64,000 nucleotides of DNA from JACKBK01 sp963707275 (GCA_963707275.1 CAVPPH010000015.1:62001-126000); one strand, 5' to 3'; positions 25,426-36,793 are shown, counted from the first letter of the stretch. Program-made: numbers and translations. The notes: generated by a model from the letters alone, not told the origin.

Positions 25426-26525
25426 TTCGCGTTCGGACGCCGGCCAATCTCCCGCCGCACCACCGGCGCCACCTCGACACCCAGCAGTTCAATGGCGCGC
25501 ATCACCTTGTCGGTGCGCGATGGTACCGACGCCAAGCTGCAAGAGCAGCCGCCGATGACCGAATAGCTCGTGCTGGAACAGTATCTTGTCGATGATCTCC
25601 TGGGGACTGCCGACGAAATCCGCGCCTCGCAGCGTGCGTGACGCTTCGAATTGCTGGCGAGTGACAGGCGGCCAGCCGCGCTCGCGGCCGATCTTGCTCA
25701 TCACCGCCGCGTAGGAGGGGAAGTAGTCGTCGGCTGCCTGGCGCGAGTCGTCGCCGATGAAACCGTGGGAGTTGATGCTGAGGGGAAGTTGCGACGGATC
25801 GTGGCCGGCCTGCTGCGCCGCGTTGCGGTAGAGGGTAGCCAGCGGCGCAAATCGCTCCGGCATGCCGCCGATGATGGCCAGCGCCATGGGCAGCCCCAGC
25901 GTGGCCGCGCGTACCACCGACTCCGGCGTGCCGCCGACGGCGATCCAGACCGGCAGATCGATCGCTGGACGGGCCGCGGGTAGACGCCCAACTCACGCAG
26001 CGGTGGACGATGTTTGCCAGACCAGCGTGACATGCTCCGCCTTCGCGCAGTTTCAGCAACAGGTCCAGCTTCTCGACTGAACAGAGTCGTTGTAGTCGCT
26101 GCAGGTCGTAGCCGAACAGCGGAAACGATTCGATAAACGAGCCGCGACCGGCCATGATCTCGGCGCGGCCGTTGGAGAGCAGATCGAGCGTGGCGAAATC
26201 CTGGAAGACGCGCACCGGGTCGTCGGAGCTGAGCACCGTGACCGCGCTGCTGAGGCGGATTCGCTTTGTTCTGCACCGCGGCAGCCGCCAGGATAACAGC
26301 CGGCGCGGACGAGACGAAGTCAGGTCGATGATGCTCGCCCAGACCAAACACGTCGAGCCCCACCTGGTCGGCCAGCTCAATGGTCTCCAGCAGGTTGTGC
26401 ACTCGCTGGGCCGGGCTGATCAGTTCGCCCGTCACTGGGTCGGGGGTCAGCTCGGCAAAGGAGTAGATGCCTACCTCGAACTCACGTGCGGGTGTACCGG
26501 GGGTGTCAGATAACGTAGAAGTCAT
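25422..26525 (-). pseudogene. LLM-class flavin-dependent oxidoreductase, several frameshifts
   Basis: Fragments in all three minus frames cover a full-length luciferase-like monooxygenase (about 360 residues). They are, in order: FEVGIYSFAELTPDP, RVHNLLETIELADQVGLDVF and GLGEHHRPDFVSSAPAVILA; LSSAVTVLSSDDPVRVFQDF and GRAEIMAGRGSFIESFPLFG; a central piece with LGLPMALAIIGGMPERFAPL; and NSHGFIGDDSRQAADDYFP, GSPQEIIDKILFQHELFGH. A last shift near 25505 gives the C-terminus DKVMRAIELLGVEVAPVVRR. At least four indels are needed. The family uses FMN or F420; which is used here is not decided. The indels may be sequencing errors, since no large segment is missing. Confidence 0.8.
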
Positions 26526-26652
26526 GCATTCCTCCTGGTTTCATGCATTGGCAAGCCGCTGAGTTGCTCGGGCTTGCAAGCGGCGCGGAGCATACCACAG
26601 TTGGAGGCCAAACGCAATGCACCCTGGAGGACAGGGCAGGACTTCTCAAAAG

Positions 26653-26863
26653 TCATGTTGAGTTCATGATGAGGGCGAGAGCCTTGGCGGGATCAGCAGC
26701 AAACGAGCGGATTGTTGCGGCGGCATTGCGAGTATTGGTACTGTCGAGCAGGAAAAGGACGAGATTGTTGAGCGTCACGAGGACCAAAGGCGTTTGTCCA
26801 CGGCTGACCTGACAGGCATCTTCACCGAGCGTCACGTCGCGTCGCCAGTGCAGAACGTTTTCG
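26653..26863 (-). pseudogene. ISAs1-type transposase 3' remnant
   Basis: Only about the last 70 residues of a transposase remain: NVLHWRRDVTLGEDACQVSR, then GQTPLVLVTLNNLVLFLL, then NAAATIRSFAADPAKALALI. This matches the C-terminal pattern of ISAs1-family enzymes (HW..DVTFGEDA..R.G, NIA.A.R..A..P..AL.L). The reading frame stops abruptly at 26863, exactly where the IS1 element begins, and the rest is not found on the far side. It is a fossil truncated by, or before, the IS1 insertion. Confidence 0.75.
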
Positions 26864-27682
26864 GGTAGTGGCGAAAATTGACTGATAGGTGTATGCTTTG
26901 ACGATCTTGAAGAGCCATAAGGAGAGAGCCATGATCGTCGAAGTCAAAGTGACTGTCTATGCGTGTCCAAAGTGCGGCAGTGACAAGCTGGTCAAGAACG
27001 GCCACGACTACAAAGGTGCTCAGAAATACCGCTGTGATAACTGTGGTAGTTACGGCACCCTGGGTAAAAAAAACGCCACGACGAGAGAACCCAGCAACAA
27101 GCGACCGACGCTTACCTGGAACGCATGAGCATGCGGGGCGTGGAGCAGGTCTTCTCGGTATCCCGCAACACGTTGGCGCAGTGGCTGGTGGAAGAAGGTG
27201 ATGCGCTGCCTGACTTGTCGGCCACGCTGGCCGAGCCTCAGCCCGAGGATGTCCTGGAACTGGACGAGTTATGGTCCTTCGTGCTGAGTAAGCGCAACAA
27301 ACGCTGGGTTTGGTTGGCCTTGTGCCGCCGCACCCGGCAGATCGTTGCCTACGTCATCGGTGATCGCAGCGAGGCTACCTGCCGTCATCTCTGGGAGCGT
27401 ATCCCTGAGGCATATCGCCACTGCCGTACTTTCAGTGACTTCTGGGAAGCCTACCAACTGGTCTTCTCTGAAGAAACCCACTCGTCAGTCGGTAAGGACA
27501 GCGGTCAGACCAACCACATCGAGCGCTGGAACAACACGCTGCGCCAGCGCCTGGCTCGCTTCGTTCGCAAAACCTTGTCTTTCTCCAAGTCAGATCGCTT
27601 TCACGACCTTGTACTCAAGATCTTCATCCATCGCTACAATCTCAATCGACTACACCTGATCAGTCAAAACTGATCCACTACC
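26864..27682 (+). mobile_element. IS1-family insertion sequence
   Basis: An 819-bp element bounded by imperfect inverted repeats. The left end begins GGTAGTGG and carries TTGACTGAT-AGGTGTA; the right end, read inward, begins GGTAGTGG and carries TTGACTGATCAGGTGTA. The size fits IS1 (about 770 bp). I could not see a target-site duplication. The right end abuts the Shine-Dalgarno of the following ORF. Confidence 0.82.
26931..27673 (+). CDS. IS1-family transposase (InsA/InsB', probable -1 frameshift fusion)
   Basis: Two overlapping frames. The first (ATG 26931, GGAGAGA ribosome site) encodes the zinc-finger DNA-binding part: YACPKCGSDKLVKNGHDYKG and KYRCDNCGSYGTLGKK, with two CxxC pairs, ending at 27128. 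The second frame is -1 relative to it and runs to 27673. It continues with AYLERMSMRGVEQVFSVSRN, the DDE domain (LELDELWSFVLSKRNKRWVW, TFSDFWEAYQLV, NHIERWNNTLRQRL) and FVRKTLSFSKSDRFHDLV. An A-rich tract with AAAAAAC at about 27066-27074 lies at the junction, the type of site IS1 uses for programmed -1 frameshifting. The element looks intact and possibly active. Confidence 0.85.
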
Positions 27683-27696
27683 AGGAGGCCTCTGCC

Positions 27697-28279
27697 ATGC
27701 GACTACAGAACTGGACTGTTATCTTGCTGCTCGTGGGGCCGGTCGGCGCCGCCGTCCTGGCCGATGCCGGCTTGCCGTCGGGCGCGCCGGTGGATGCAGG
27801 TGTCACGCGGACCATGCAACCGCAGCAGATGGCCAGAGCGACCTCCTGGTGGTGTCGCGCCATCAGGTCGGCCTGAGCCAGGCCGCGTCCAGCCCCTCTG
27901 GATCAGCAACGCGGGATTTAACATCTATCGCAGTGTGTCGGCGACTGAGCCGGACATTCGTCTCAACGACACACTAATCCCGTCACAGGCGCCGGGCAGC
28001 GGCCAGGGCGTCAGCTACCAGTGGCAAGATTTCGATGTCGAGTTGGGTGTCACGTACTACTATTGGCTGGAAACGGTCGCGCTAAACGGTAGTACTGAAG
28101 TGCACGGCCCGGTCAGCGCAACATTCGCGGGACCAACCGCGGTAGCGCTGAGCGCAATCGATGCTGATCCGATGCCTGTCGGTGCAACATTGCCAGCGGC
28201 AGCCGTCATGTTAGCGTTACTGCTTCCTTTGTTAGGAGCATTCAGCATGAGGCGTCGAACCGTATTCGCCCGGGGGTAA
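27697..28279 (+). pseudogene. Truncated secreted protein: copy of the amylopullulanase C-terminal anchor domain
   Basis: A perfect AGGAGG (27683-27688) precedes ATG 27697 and a signal-peptide-like start (MRLQNWTVILLLVGPVGAAV), but that frame ends near 27876. A second frame runs on to 28279 with WISNAGFNIYRSVSATEPDI, LIPSQAPGSGQGVSYQWQDF and TYYYWLETVALNGSTEVHGP, then a hydrophobic segment (AAAVMLALLLPLLGAFSM) and basic residues. This is clearly paralogous to the last about 130 residues of the amylopullulanase gene (GFNLYRGTSAATPDIQLNQ, LIPSQSPGSASGF, YFYWLEDIDLSGATTLHGP). It looks like the leftover ends of a deleted paralogous gene, or a small anchored protein with a frameshift. IS1 sits immediately upstream. 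Confidence 0.65.
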
Positions 28280-28318
28280 GCTTCGCAGGTCGCACAGACC
28301 TACATTCTCACCCACCAT

Positions 28319-28382
28319 TTGTCTCTCCTTGAGGCCATGTTATAATGGCCGAAACCCAAGCCTTGGCGTTTTGCCAGGGCTT
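28319..28382 (+). promoter_or_regulatory. Promoter and leader hairpin of the amylopullulanase gene
   Basis: TTGTCT (28319-28324) and TATAAT (28341-28346) are 16 bp apart. About 10 bases into the transcript a hairpin forms from AAGCCTTGGC (28358-28367) and GCCAGGGCTT (28373-28382), followed by GTTGCTTT. This could be an attenuator or a 5' stabiliser. Confidence 0.55.
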
Positions 28383-28429
28383 GTTGCTTTGATCCCACAA
28401 TGCACCGATGTTTCAAGGAGTTCCACCAA

Positions 28430-31400
28430 ATGAAGTCCAAAGCAGAGAATTTTCACCGCATCCGTTGGGTGCTGCTGCTGGCAGCAGTTTCTCTGGCTAT
28501 CGCGCTTCCCGCGATGCAAGTGTTGGCCGCTGCCGGCATCTGGGAGTCGTATGTTGTCATCAATGGCGTCTACTATGACGCTAACGCCAGCACCGGCAAT
28601 CCTGACTTCCAGAACCAGAATCTGGGGACGTTCACTCCGGGTTCCGCAGCCTTGCCATTGAGCGGCGGCGAAGTCAAGACCTACAAGAACAACGGGACGG
28701 ATGTCACCAGCGCCCGGTTGATGTACCGCATTTATCCTGTCGGCAGCCCTTCAGGTGGATTCACCCCTGTCAATCTGCCGTTTGCCGAAAACCTGCCGAA
28801 CGCGGGCGATCAACGATGGGCACAGACCAGCGCGGGGATCGACCTCCTTGGCGCCCTGGGCGAGGGCAGTTATACCCTCGAAGTCTATTTCGAAGCCAGC
28901 ACCAACGGCGTCGATTCGCCAGCCACCGTGTATGACGGCAACGGCGGAGCCAACTACAGCGCCACGTTTGCCATCGCATCGACGCCCGGTCCCCTCGCTC
29001 CTGTCACGGCCAAAGCTCTCTGGCTGGACACGGCCACCATCGCATGGAACGGAGTGGCCGGAGCGAGCTATAAGCTGCTCTACGACCCGGACGGCGGGAT
29101 GACAACCGCGGCTGAGGCCACTGCGTGCAGCTTCCCGAATCCAGCCGGGCCGTGCTACGTAACCCTGACGGCCAGCGGCACGGTAGCCAGCGGCGACTTT
29201 CCCAAAAACCCTAACTCGACCGGACTGACCAAGCTGATCACCGGGCTGTCAACGGGCGATGCGAAGTTCCTTCTGACCGGTGAGGTCGTGGTCGCCAGCT
29301 ACGACAGCAGCGGCGCTCGGCTGGACGTGACGCGCGCGCAAGTCCAGAGCGTGCTGGACGACCTGTACGTGGACAACGGCACGGCAGACAACGCGACGCT
29401 GGGCGTGACCTACAGCGGCAGTGCGCCTACGGTCAACGTCTGGACGCCGACCGCCAAGTCGGTGACTTTGAAGCGCTATGCCACGTCGGCCGGCGCAGAG
29501 GTAGGCAGCCACGCCATGACTCTGGACCCGGTTTCGGGCGTCTGGAGCGTGACCGGCAACAGCTCGTGGGATCGCCAGTTCTATCTGTTCGACGTCGAGG
29601 TCTACGTGCCGTCCACCGATGCCGTGGAACACAATCTAGTCAGCGACCCGTATTCGGTCAGCCTCTCGCAGGATAGCGCGGCGGCCGGCGACGTGCGTAG
29701 CCAGTTCGTCAACCTGAGCGACGGCGACCTGAAGCCGGTCGGGTGGGACAGCCTGAGCAAGCCGGCGCTGGCTGCGCCTGAAGACATCGTGGTTTACGAG
29801 ATGCACGTGCGCGATTTCAGCATCAACGACACGACGGTGGCTGCGGCCGATCGCGGCAAGTACACGGCGTTCACCTACGACGGCGCGGGATCTCACCCCA
29901 ACGCAACGCTGTCGGACGGCATGGACCATCTCTTGCAGCTTCAGCAGGCCGGGTTGACCCACGTCCACTTACTGCCGGCCTTCGACATCGCCTCGGTGAT
30001 CGAGCCGGCCGGGCAGCGCACCGAGCCGACCGTACCCGTCGCGGCGCGTGACTCATCCAGCCAGCAGGCAGCAGTCGGCGCGGCACGGCTGACCGACGGC
30101 TTCAACTGGGGCTACGATCCCTTCCACTACGGTGTGCCCGAGGGCAGCTACTCGACCGATCCTGACGGCGTGCAGCGCATCCAGGAATTCCGCGACATGG
30201 TGTCGTCGCTGAACCAGAATGGCTTGCGGGTGGTTATGGATGTCGTCTACAACCACACCGCCGCCAGCGGGCTGGATGACCACTCGGTGCTGGACAAGGT
30301 GGTGCCGGGCTACTACTACCGCTACACCACCGACGGCGCGCTCTACAATTCCTCCTGCTGCTCCGACACAGCGACTGAATACGCCATGATGGAGAAGCTG
30401 ATGATCGACACGGTGGTGCGCTTCGCCGCCGACTACAAGGTAGACGGCTTCCGCTTCGACCTGATGAACCTGCATACCCGCCAGAACATGCTCAACCTCA
30501 AGACCGCGGTGCAGGCCGTCGATCCCGACATCTACCTCTACGGCGAAGGCTGGGACTTTGGATCAGCAAAGGACAAAGGTTTCACCACCTGCCCCGATTG
30601 CTATGCACAGAAGGTCAACATGACCGGCGACGGCATCGGGCTGTTCAACGACATCATCCGCGACGCGGCTCACGGCGGCTATAGTACTGACTCGCTGCAG
30701 ATCCGCCACCAGGGCTTCATCAACGGCCTGAGCTACGACTGGAACGGCTATAGCTACGCCAACCGCGGGCAGAGCGATCTCTGGATCGCGACCGACCAGC
30801 TGCGCTCGGCGCTGCGCGGCAGCGGCACCGACTGGAACGGCCAGGGCAACCCCTTCACCGACGACCCGCAGGAAGCGGTCAACTACGTCGAGAAGCACGA
30901 CAACGAGACGCTGTTCGACCAGAACGTCTTCAAGCTGCCGGCCGCGGTCAGCATGGCCGAGCGGGTGCGCAGCCAGAACATGGGGCAGAGCATCGTCGGT
31001 CTGGCGCAGGGCATCCCCTTCTTCCAGATGGGCAGCGACATCCTGCGCTCCAAGTCGCTGGACCGCAACAGCTACGACTCGGGTGACTGGTTCAACCGCG
31101 TCTGGTGGGATCTGAGCCGCAACAACTTCGGCAGCGGCTTGCCGCCAAGCTGGGACAACAGCAGCCGCTGGGCGATCATGGGGCCGCTGCTGGCCGACAG
31201 CGCGCTGGACCCGGCCACGTCCGACATGAATTTCGCGGCGGCACATCTACGTGAGATCCTGCGCATCCGCAAGAGCAGCCCGCTGTTCCGGTTGCCCACC
31301 GAAGCGGATGTCAACGCCCGCGTCAGCCACTACAACAGTGACAACGCCCAGGATGGTCTGATCGTGATGCGCCTCTCCGACGAGCCGGCGCCCGACCTCG

Positions 31401-34067
31401 ATCCCAGCTATGAGAACATCCTGGTCTTCTTCAACGCCAACAAGATCAGCCAGAACGTCACCATTCCCGGCTCCAACGGATTCACGCTGCACCCATTGCA
31501 AGCGGATGGCATCGACGCCGACCCAGTGGCGCAGACCGCCAGCTTCAACGACGTCACCGACATCTTCACCATCCCGGCGCGCACCACCGTGGTCTTCGTC
31601 TCGACGCAGACGCTGGTCGCGCCGGCGCCGCCCAGCAGCATCAACTGGGTGGGCAAGATGTGGCCGCGCGGCGGGGCGGTCAACGCTGTCGACGAGGGTG
31701 CGTTCGTGCCGGCGGGCTTCGACGTCTACGTGCGGGTCTATGAAACGGGCGTGACCGAACCGGCCGGCGCGCCGGCCGGTATCGACTGTTCGCTGCACTG
31801 GGGCCAGTATGGCGAGACGTGGAGCGACCTGCCGATGACCTGGAACGTGCAGATCGGCAACGACGACGAGTTCAAGGCGTCGATCCCGCAGGCGACGCTC
31901 AACGCGTTGGCGCCCGGCACCTATGGCTTCACGGCCTGCTGCCAGAAGCGCCGGCGAGGAGAAGAAGTGGAAGGTCGATTCGTACAACATCGACTTCGCC
32001 GGCGACGATGACCAGGGCGACGGTCTGATCACGGTCATCCCGTCGGCCAACTCGTCGCCGGAGCCGGCCGGCGGCGTCTTCGTGCACCTCTTCGAGTGGC
32101 CGTGGGCCGACATCGAGAAGGAGTGCACCTTCCTGGCCGCCAAAGGCTACACCGGCGTGCAGGTTTCGCCGCCCAACGAGCATCTGGTGCCGACCGCCGA
32201 TCAGGGAGGCGGACCGGCCAACGACTTCCCCTGGTGGGTGCGCTACCAGCCGGTGACGCACGACCTGAGCGCGTTCACCAGCCGCAGCGGCACGTGGAGC
32301 CAGTTCCAGAGCATGGTGACCACCTGCAACAGCCTCGGCGTGGGCATCTACGTCGATGCGGTCATCAACCACATGGCCGACATCGAGGTCGGGTCGCCGC
32401 CCGCCGGGACCGCCGGCACGCACTACGACTCGAGCGAGGCGACGCGCTTCTACGGCACGCAGTACCAGGCTGACGACTTCCACACACCCGACTGCACCAT
32501 CAGCAACTACGGCGACCGCAGCCAGGTGCAGCGCTGCAAGCTGTCCGGTCTGCCCGACCTGAACACCGGCCAGAGCGACGTGCAGGCCGAGCTGCGCAAC
32601 TACCTGCAGGCGCTGATCGACGCGGGCGTCAAGGGCTTTCGCATCGACGGAGCGAAACACATTGCGGCGCAGGACATTGCAGCGATCCTGAACGGGCTGA
32701 CCGGCAACTTCTACGTCTTCCAGGAGGTGATCGACCAGAGCAGTAGCGAGCGGGTGCGCGACTGGGAATACACGCCCACCGGCGACGTGACCGAGTTCGC
32801 CTACGCCTTCGCGCTGGGCGCAGCGTTCGACGATGCGTGCAGCGGCAGCCTGAGCGACCTGGAGACGCGTTTCGACGATCCGGACATGCTGCCTTCCCGC
32901 TTCGCCCAGGTGTTCACCGACAACCACGACAACCAGCGCGGCCACGGGGTCGGCAGCGGCTGCGTGGTGGACCACCGCGATGGGCAAGAGCACGTGCTGG
33001 CCAACGTCTTTGCGCTGGCCTATCCCTACGGTCACCCGTCGGTGATGTCCAGCTACTACTGGCAGAACAGCTCGACCGACAACGGCGGTGACAGCATGGG
33101 ACCGCCCAGCACGAACGACGGCGGCACTACGTGGGGCGTGGGGTTGGGCGCGGTTACCCGGCCCGTCTACGGCGCGGGCCAGGCGGCAGGGGATATGCCG
33201 GCTAACTGCTCCACAACCTACGAAAACAGCAAATGGGCCTGCGAGCATCGCCGCGCTGCTACCGCCAACATGGTCAAGTTCCGCCAGGCGACGGCCGGCC
33301 AGCCGGTGGTCTACTGGCAGAACATCGGCAGCGCCACCACCGACCACATCGCATTCGGGCTGGGCAGCAAGGGTTTCGTCGCGATCAACCGCACCGGCAG
33401 CAGCGCGGTCACGACTTACCAGACCGGCCTGCCCGCCGGCAGCTACTGCGATGTCATCCACTACGACTACAACCCGACCACGGGCGATTGTCTGGCGCCG
33501 GGCACAGCCACGCGGGCGCCAGAAGCCGACCTGATCGTCGTCAACAGCAGCGGGCAGATCGTCAACCAGACGCTGGACGCGATGGATGCCCTGGCCATCT
33601 ACAGCGGCGCCGGGCCGCTGGCGGTCACGCTGGCCGACTTCTACGCCGAGCAGGTGGACGACTTCGTGCGTATGACATGGGAGACGGCCAGCGAACTGAA
33701 CAACCGCGGCTTCAATCTCTACCGCGGCACGTCCGCGGCCACGCCAGATATCCAACTCAACCAGGCGTTGATTCCGTCGCAGTCGCCCGGCAGCGCCAGT
33801 GGTTTCGTCTACACCTGGGATGACAGCCACGATCTATCATCCGGCACGAACTACTTCTACTGGCTGGAGGACATCGACCTCAGCGGCGCCACCACCTTGC
33901 ACGGCCCGGTAAGTGTGACCTACGTCGGACCGACGGTGGTGACACTGAGCGAGGTGAGCGCCGGAAAGGAAGCCGGCGCACCGGCGCTATCGTGGTTGCT
34001 GGTGATTGCCGGCGCCCTGGCCGCGCTGGCGGTGGCATGGCGAAAGCAATCCGCCAATCGGATCTAA
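28430..34067 (+). CDS. Secreted, anchored amylopullulanase (pullulanase plus alpha-amylase), one frameshift
   Basis: Two frames, 28430 to about 31940 and about 31945-34067, join into one protein of about 1,880 residues. A signal peptide (residues 1-33, ending MQVLAAAG) leads to beta-sandwich domains. A GH13 pullulanase module follows: NWGYDPFHYGVPEGSYSTD, MDVVYNHTAASG, DGFRFDLM with the Asp nucleophile, YLYGEGWDFG with the Glu acid/base, EKHDNETLFD. After the frameshift comes a second GH13 module of alpha-amylase type: FVHLFEWPWADIEKEC, VDAVINHM, GFRIDGAKH, FYVFQEVID, TDNHDNQRG. The end has an Ig/FN3-like domain and a membrane anchor (LSWLLVIAGALAALAVAW) with basic tail. It should cut alpha-1,6 and alpha-1,4 bonds of starch outside the cell. 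ATG 28430 follows AAGGAG; the upstream ATG at 28401 is less likely. Confidence 0.88.
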
Positions 34068-34095
34068 ACGTCAGAAACCGCGAAGCGTCCCCATT

Positions 34096-34183
34096 CGACT
34101 TCGGAAGTCGCCGAACCAATGGCAAGAGGAAATTCCAGCGGCTAGAGGTCGGTCGTGACGAGCAACCGGCGACTTCCGAAGTC
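34096..34183. repeat. Pair of GACTTC/GAAGTC palindromes
   Basis: CGACTTCGGAAGTCG (34096-34110) and GACTTCCGAAGTC (34171-34183) are two related short palindromes bracketing about 60 bp downstream of the amylopullulanase stop. They look like REP-type hairpins. I see no gene between them. Confidence 0.6.
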
Positions 34184-34189
34184 CACCGT

Positions 34190-34244
34190 ACGCAACAGAA
34201 GAGCCCCCGGCGGTAGTTCATCGCCGGGGGCTCTTCTGTTGCGT
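34190..34244. terminator. Strong bidirectional hairpin terminator
   Basis: Perfect 23-bp arms (34190-34212 and 34222-34244), GC-rich in the middle, enclose a 9-base loop. It lies between the convergent amylopullulanase and YfhO-like genes. The usual T tract is short, but the stem is very stable. Confidence 0.75.
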
Positions 34245-34255
34245 GGGTACAGGTG

Positions 34256-36768
34256 TTACTCCTGCCCGCGCCTGCGTTGGCGTAGCAGGACGATGGCGGC
34301 AATGATGGCGAGGATTAACAGCAAACCTGCCAGCAGCCAGCCGACCCGCCAGGCAGGCGGCGCATAGCGCAGCCGCACTTCATACGTGCCCGCCTCCCAC
34401 AGCGGAACTGCACGAAAGGCACTGTTGGCGCGCAAGACCGGCTGGCGCTCAACGCGGCCGTCGATATCGGTTTCAGCCGTCCAACCGGGATACCAAACGT
34501 CGCTCATCACCAGATAGCCGGGTGCGCTGGTCGTCACCTCCAGCGTCAGATCGTTGCCGGACCGTTCAATCCAGCGCACCGTCTCCGAGCCGACAGCCGG
34601 CGAAACCGCAGGCAGCTTGGGCAGCGTCCGCTTCGATCACGACCTGCTGCGACGGATCGAAGCCCGGCCGTTTGCACGGCAGCCCACGCCTCGTCCGGCG
34701 TGCCGACAACCTGTGCGTCGTGGATGATCTGGGCGCGCGGCAGGGCGGTCTTGTTGCGGTAGACGTTCAACTCCGGGTCGCCGTCGAAGGCCAGCTCGAA
34801 CTTGCTCCAGTCCAGCTCGACATCCTTCTTGCCGATCAGAAAGCGTCGGCGCTGAGGAAGTCGTAGAGCGGCGTCGAGCGGCTGCCCATCCCTTCCCAGT
34901 AGCGCTTGTAGGCAGCCAGCAGCGACGGATTGGCCACGCCCCAGACATCGTCCAGCCCGGCCAGCAGCGCGGTGTCGGGCTGCCAGAGCGCGTCGATGCC
35001 GGTGCGGGCGTCGATGCGCAGCGGCTGTTCCTGCTGCGCAAGAAAAGCAACGATCTCGGGATGCTGGTAGCTCTGCGCCGGGTCGTCGTAGCTGAGGTCG
35101 TTGTAGGCGCCGGTGCTGGCCAGATCGAGGTAGATCAGCAAGACGGCCAGCACGCCGATGGTCACCGGCCGCGCCCAGCCGGCCCGCCGCGCGCCGATCA
35201 ACGCCCAGCTCGCCAGCAGCAGGGCGACGAACATGAAGACCGCGATGGCGGCCACGCTGACCCGCAGATAGAGCGTCGGATCCTGGTTCTGCGTCAGCAG
35301 CAGTGCGGCAAAGGTCAGCGGCACGGCCACCAACAGCATCGCCTTGCTGCCCCAGCCCAGCCCGTCGCTCAGGCGGGTCAGCGCTTTCCACGTCCCGCCG
35401 TCGCCCGCGCCGATGTGGCTGACCAGCACCTGCAGGCCGATGCCGGCCAGCGCCGCCAGTCCAAAGTCCATCACCAGCGTCAACCGGGCCGGCGCGCGCA
35501 GCAGATCGAAGCCGGGTAGCAGCGTCAGCCAGCCGTGCGGCACGCTGTAGATGCCCAGGCTGAGCACGAAGGCGACACCGCTGATGCCCAGCAACGTCCA
35601 GGTGGCCCGGTCGCGCCGGGCCAGAATCGCCAGCGCCGCCAGCGCCAGCGGCAGAACGCCGATGTAGCCCACCTCGACCCGCGGCCAGAGACCCCAATGC
35701 AACTGCGGCCCGCGGCCGAAGAAACCGGGAACGGCCAGTCCGATCCACTGCGCCGGCGCGAAGGAGTAACCCACCGTCTCCTGGTAGCGCCAGGCGGCCC
35801 GGTCAAGATAGGGAGCGAGCTGCAGCGACGGAACCAGCAGCGGCGCGGCGACCAAGATCGCGACCCCAGCCAACACGACGATGTTCGCCGCCAGCCGCAG
35901 CACTGCCGCCCGCGGCGACGACGACTGCCATTCAAACACCAGCCAGAACAGGCCGTAGAGCACAATCGTCATGCCAATAAACAAACTCGCCTGCACATGT
36001 CCCGCCAGCGTCCCGACGCCCAGCAGCAGTCCACCGAGGGCGGCCCAGGCCAGGGAATGGTAATCAGTAATCAGTAATCGGTGATCAGTCTGGACGTCAA
36101 TCTGGACATCCGGCTCTTTCCCTCCGTTCCCTCTTTTCCCTTGTTTCCCTCTTCCCTCCAGCCCCTTCACGAAGCAGACCATCACCCACGGCAGCCAGCT
36201 CGCGACGGCCACGTAGTTCAGGTTGCCGAAGTGGATCCAGAGCGAGTCGGAGAAGGCGAAGGCGATGCCCGCGCCCAGCGCGGCCAGCCGGCCAGCCTGT
36301 TCGGCGTCCTCATCGCCCCACCTCAAGCTGCGCACGAAGACATACATGCCCAGCCCGGCCCACCAGAGATGCAGCGTGCTCATCCCCTCCAGCGACTTGA
36401 CGCCGAAGTCGGGCCGCAGCAGGAAGAGCGCGAGGTTGGGCGGGTAGAGGAAGCCGGCCTGGCTGTCGGCCACGTGCGGCGCGCCGCCGTAGAGGTGCGG
36501 GTTCCACAGCGGCCACTGGCCGGCGCGCAGACTTTCAGCGGCAAAGCGGTAGGTGGGCAAGGAGGAAGGAGACCAGGTCGCCGCCGTCCGCGGGCATGTA
36601 CGCGCCGTCGAACCAGAGACGCCACGTAAAGCCGAGGCAGGCCAGCGCCAGTACGCCGGCCGCCGCAACATCCAACCTCCACTGGCTGTTGCGGCGTTTG
36701 TCCAGCCCGCGGGCCAGCAGATAGAGGAGCAACCAGAAAAGTGAGAGGAGCAGGAGTAGGGATGCCAC
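34256..36768 (-). CDS. YfhO-like multi-pass membrane protein, at least three frameshifts
   Basis: Fragments join into a protein of about 835 residues. The N-terminal part (frame ending near 36560) has TTIVVASLLLLLSLFWLLLY and LGFTWRLWFDGAYMPADGGD. The main part (about 36560-34845) has QWPLWNPHLYGGAPHVADSQ, GFLYPPNLALFLLRPDFG and some ten hydrophobic segments. A third piece holds ELNVYRNKTALPRAQIIHDA. The last has YLVMSDVWYPGWTAETDIDG and a final membrane helix (VGWLLAGLLLILAIIAAIVL). This pattern (N-terminal membrane half, NxxALPRA, D.WYPGW) is the YfhO/PF09586 family, thought to be GT-C-like glycosylation proteins. The GTG start at 36768 is a guess. A simple-repeat insert at 36060-36160 is translated inside a loop. 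Confidence 0.75.
36060..36160. repeat. Simple-repeat insert inside the YfhO-like gene
   Basis: Tandem TAATCAG-type heptamers (about 36060-36090) adjoin a pyrimidine-rich CCCTCTTTTCCC-type tract (about 36116-36158). Together they encode a polar, low-complexity loop (KGLEGRGKQGKRGNGGKE and QTDHRLLITDYHS) that interrupts an otherwise hydrophobic, conserved stretch without breaking the frame. Confidence 0.7.
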
Positions 36769-36793
36769 GACTATAGTAGTTGCTCTGTCTATC

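Noticed and set aside
31929..33830. A 633-residue minus-strand ORF opposite the amylase module
   Set aside because: It is a shadow of the GH13 module; composition is typical of antisense frames in GC-rich genes.
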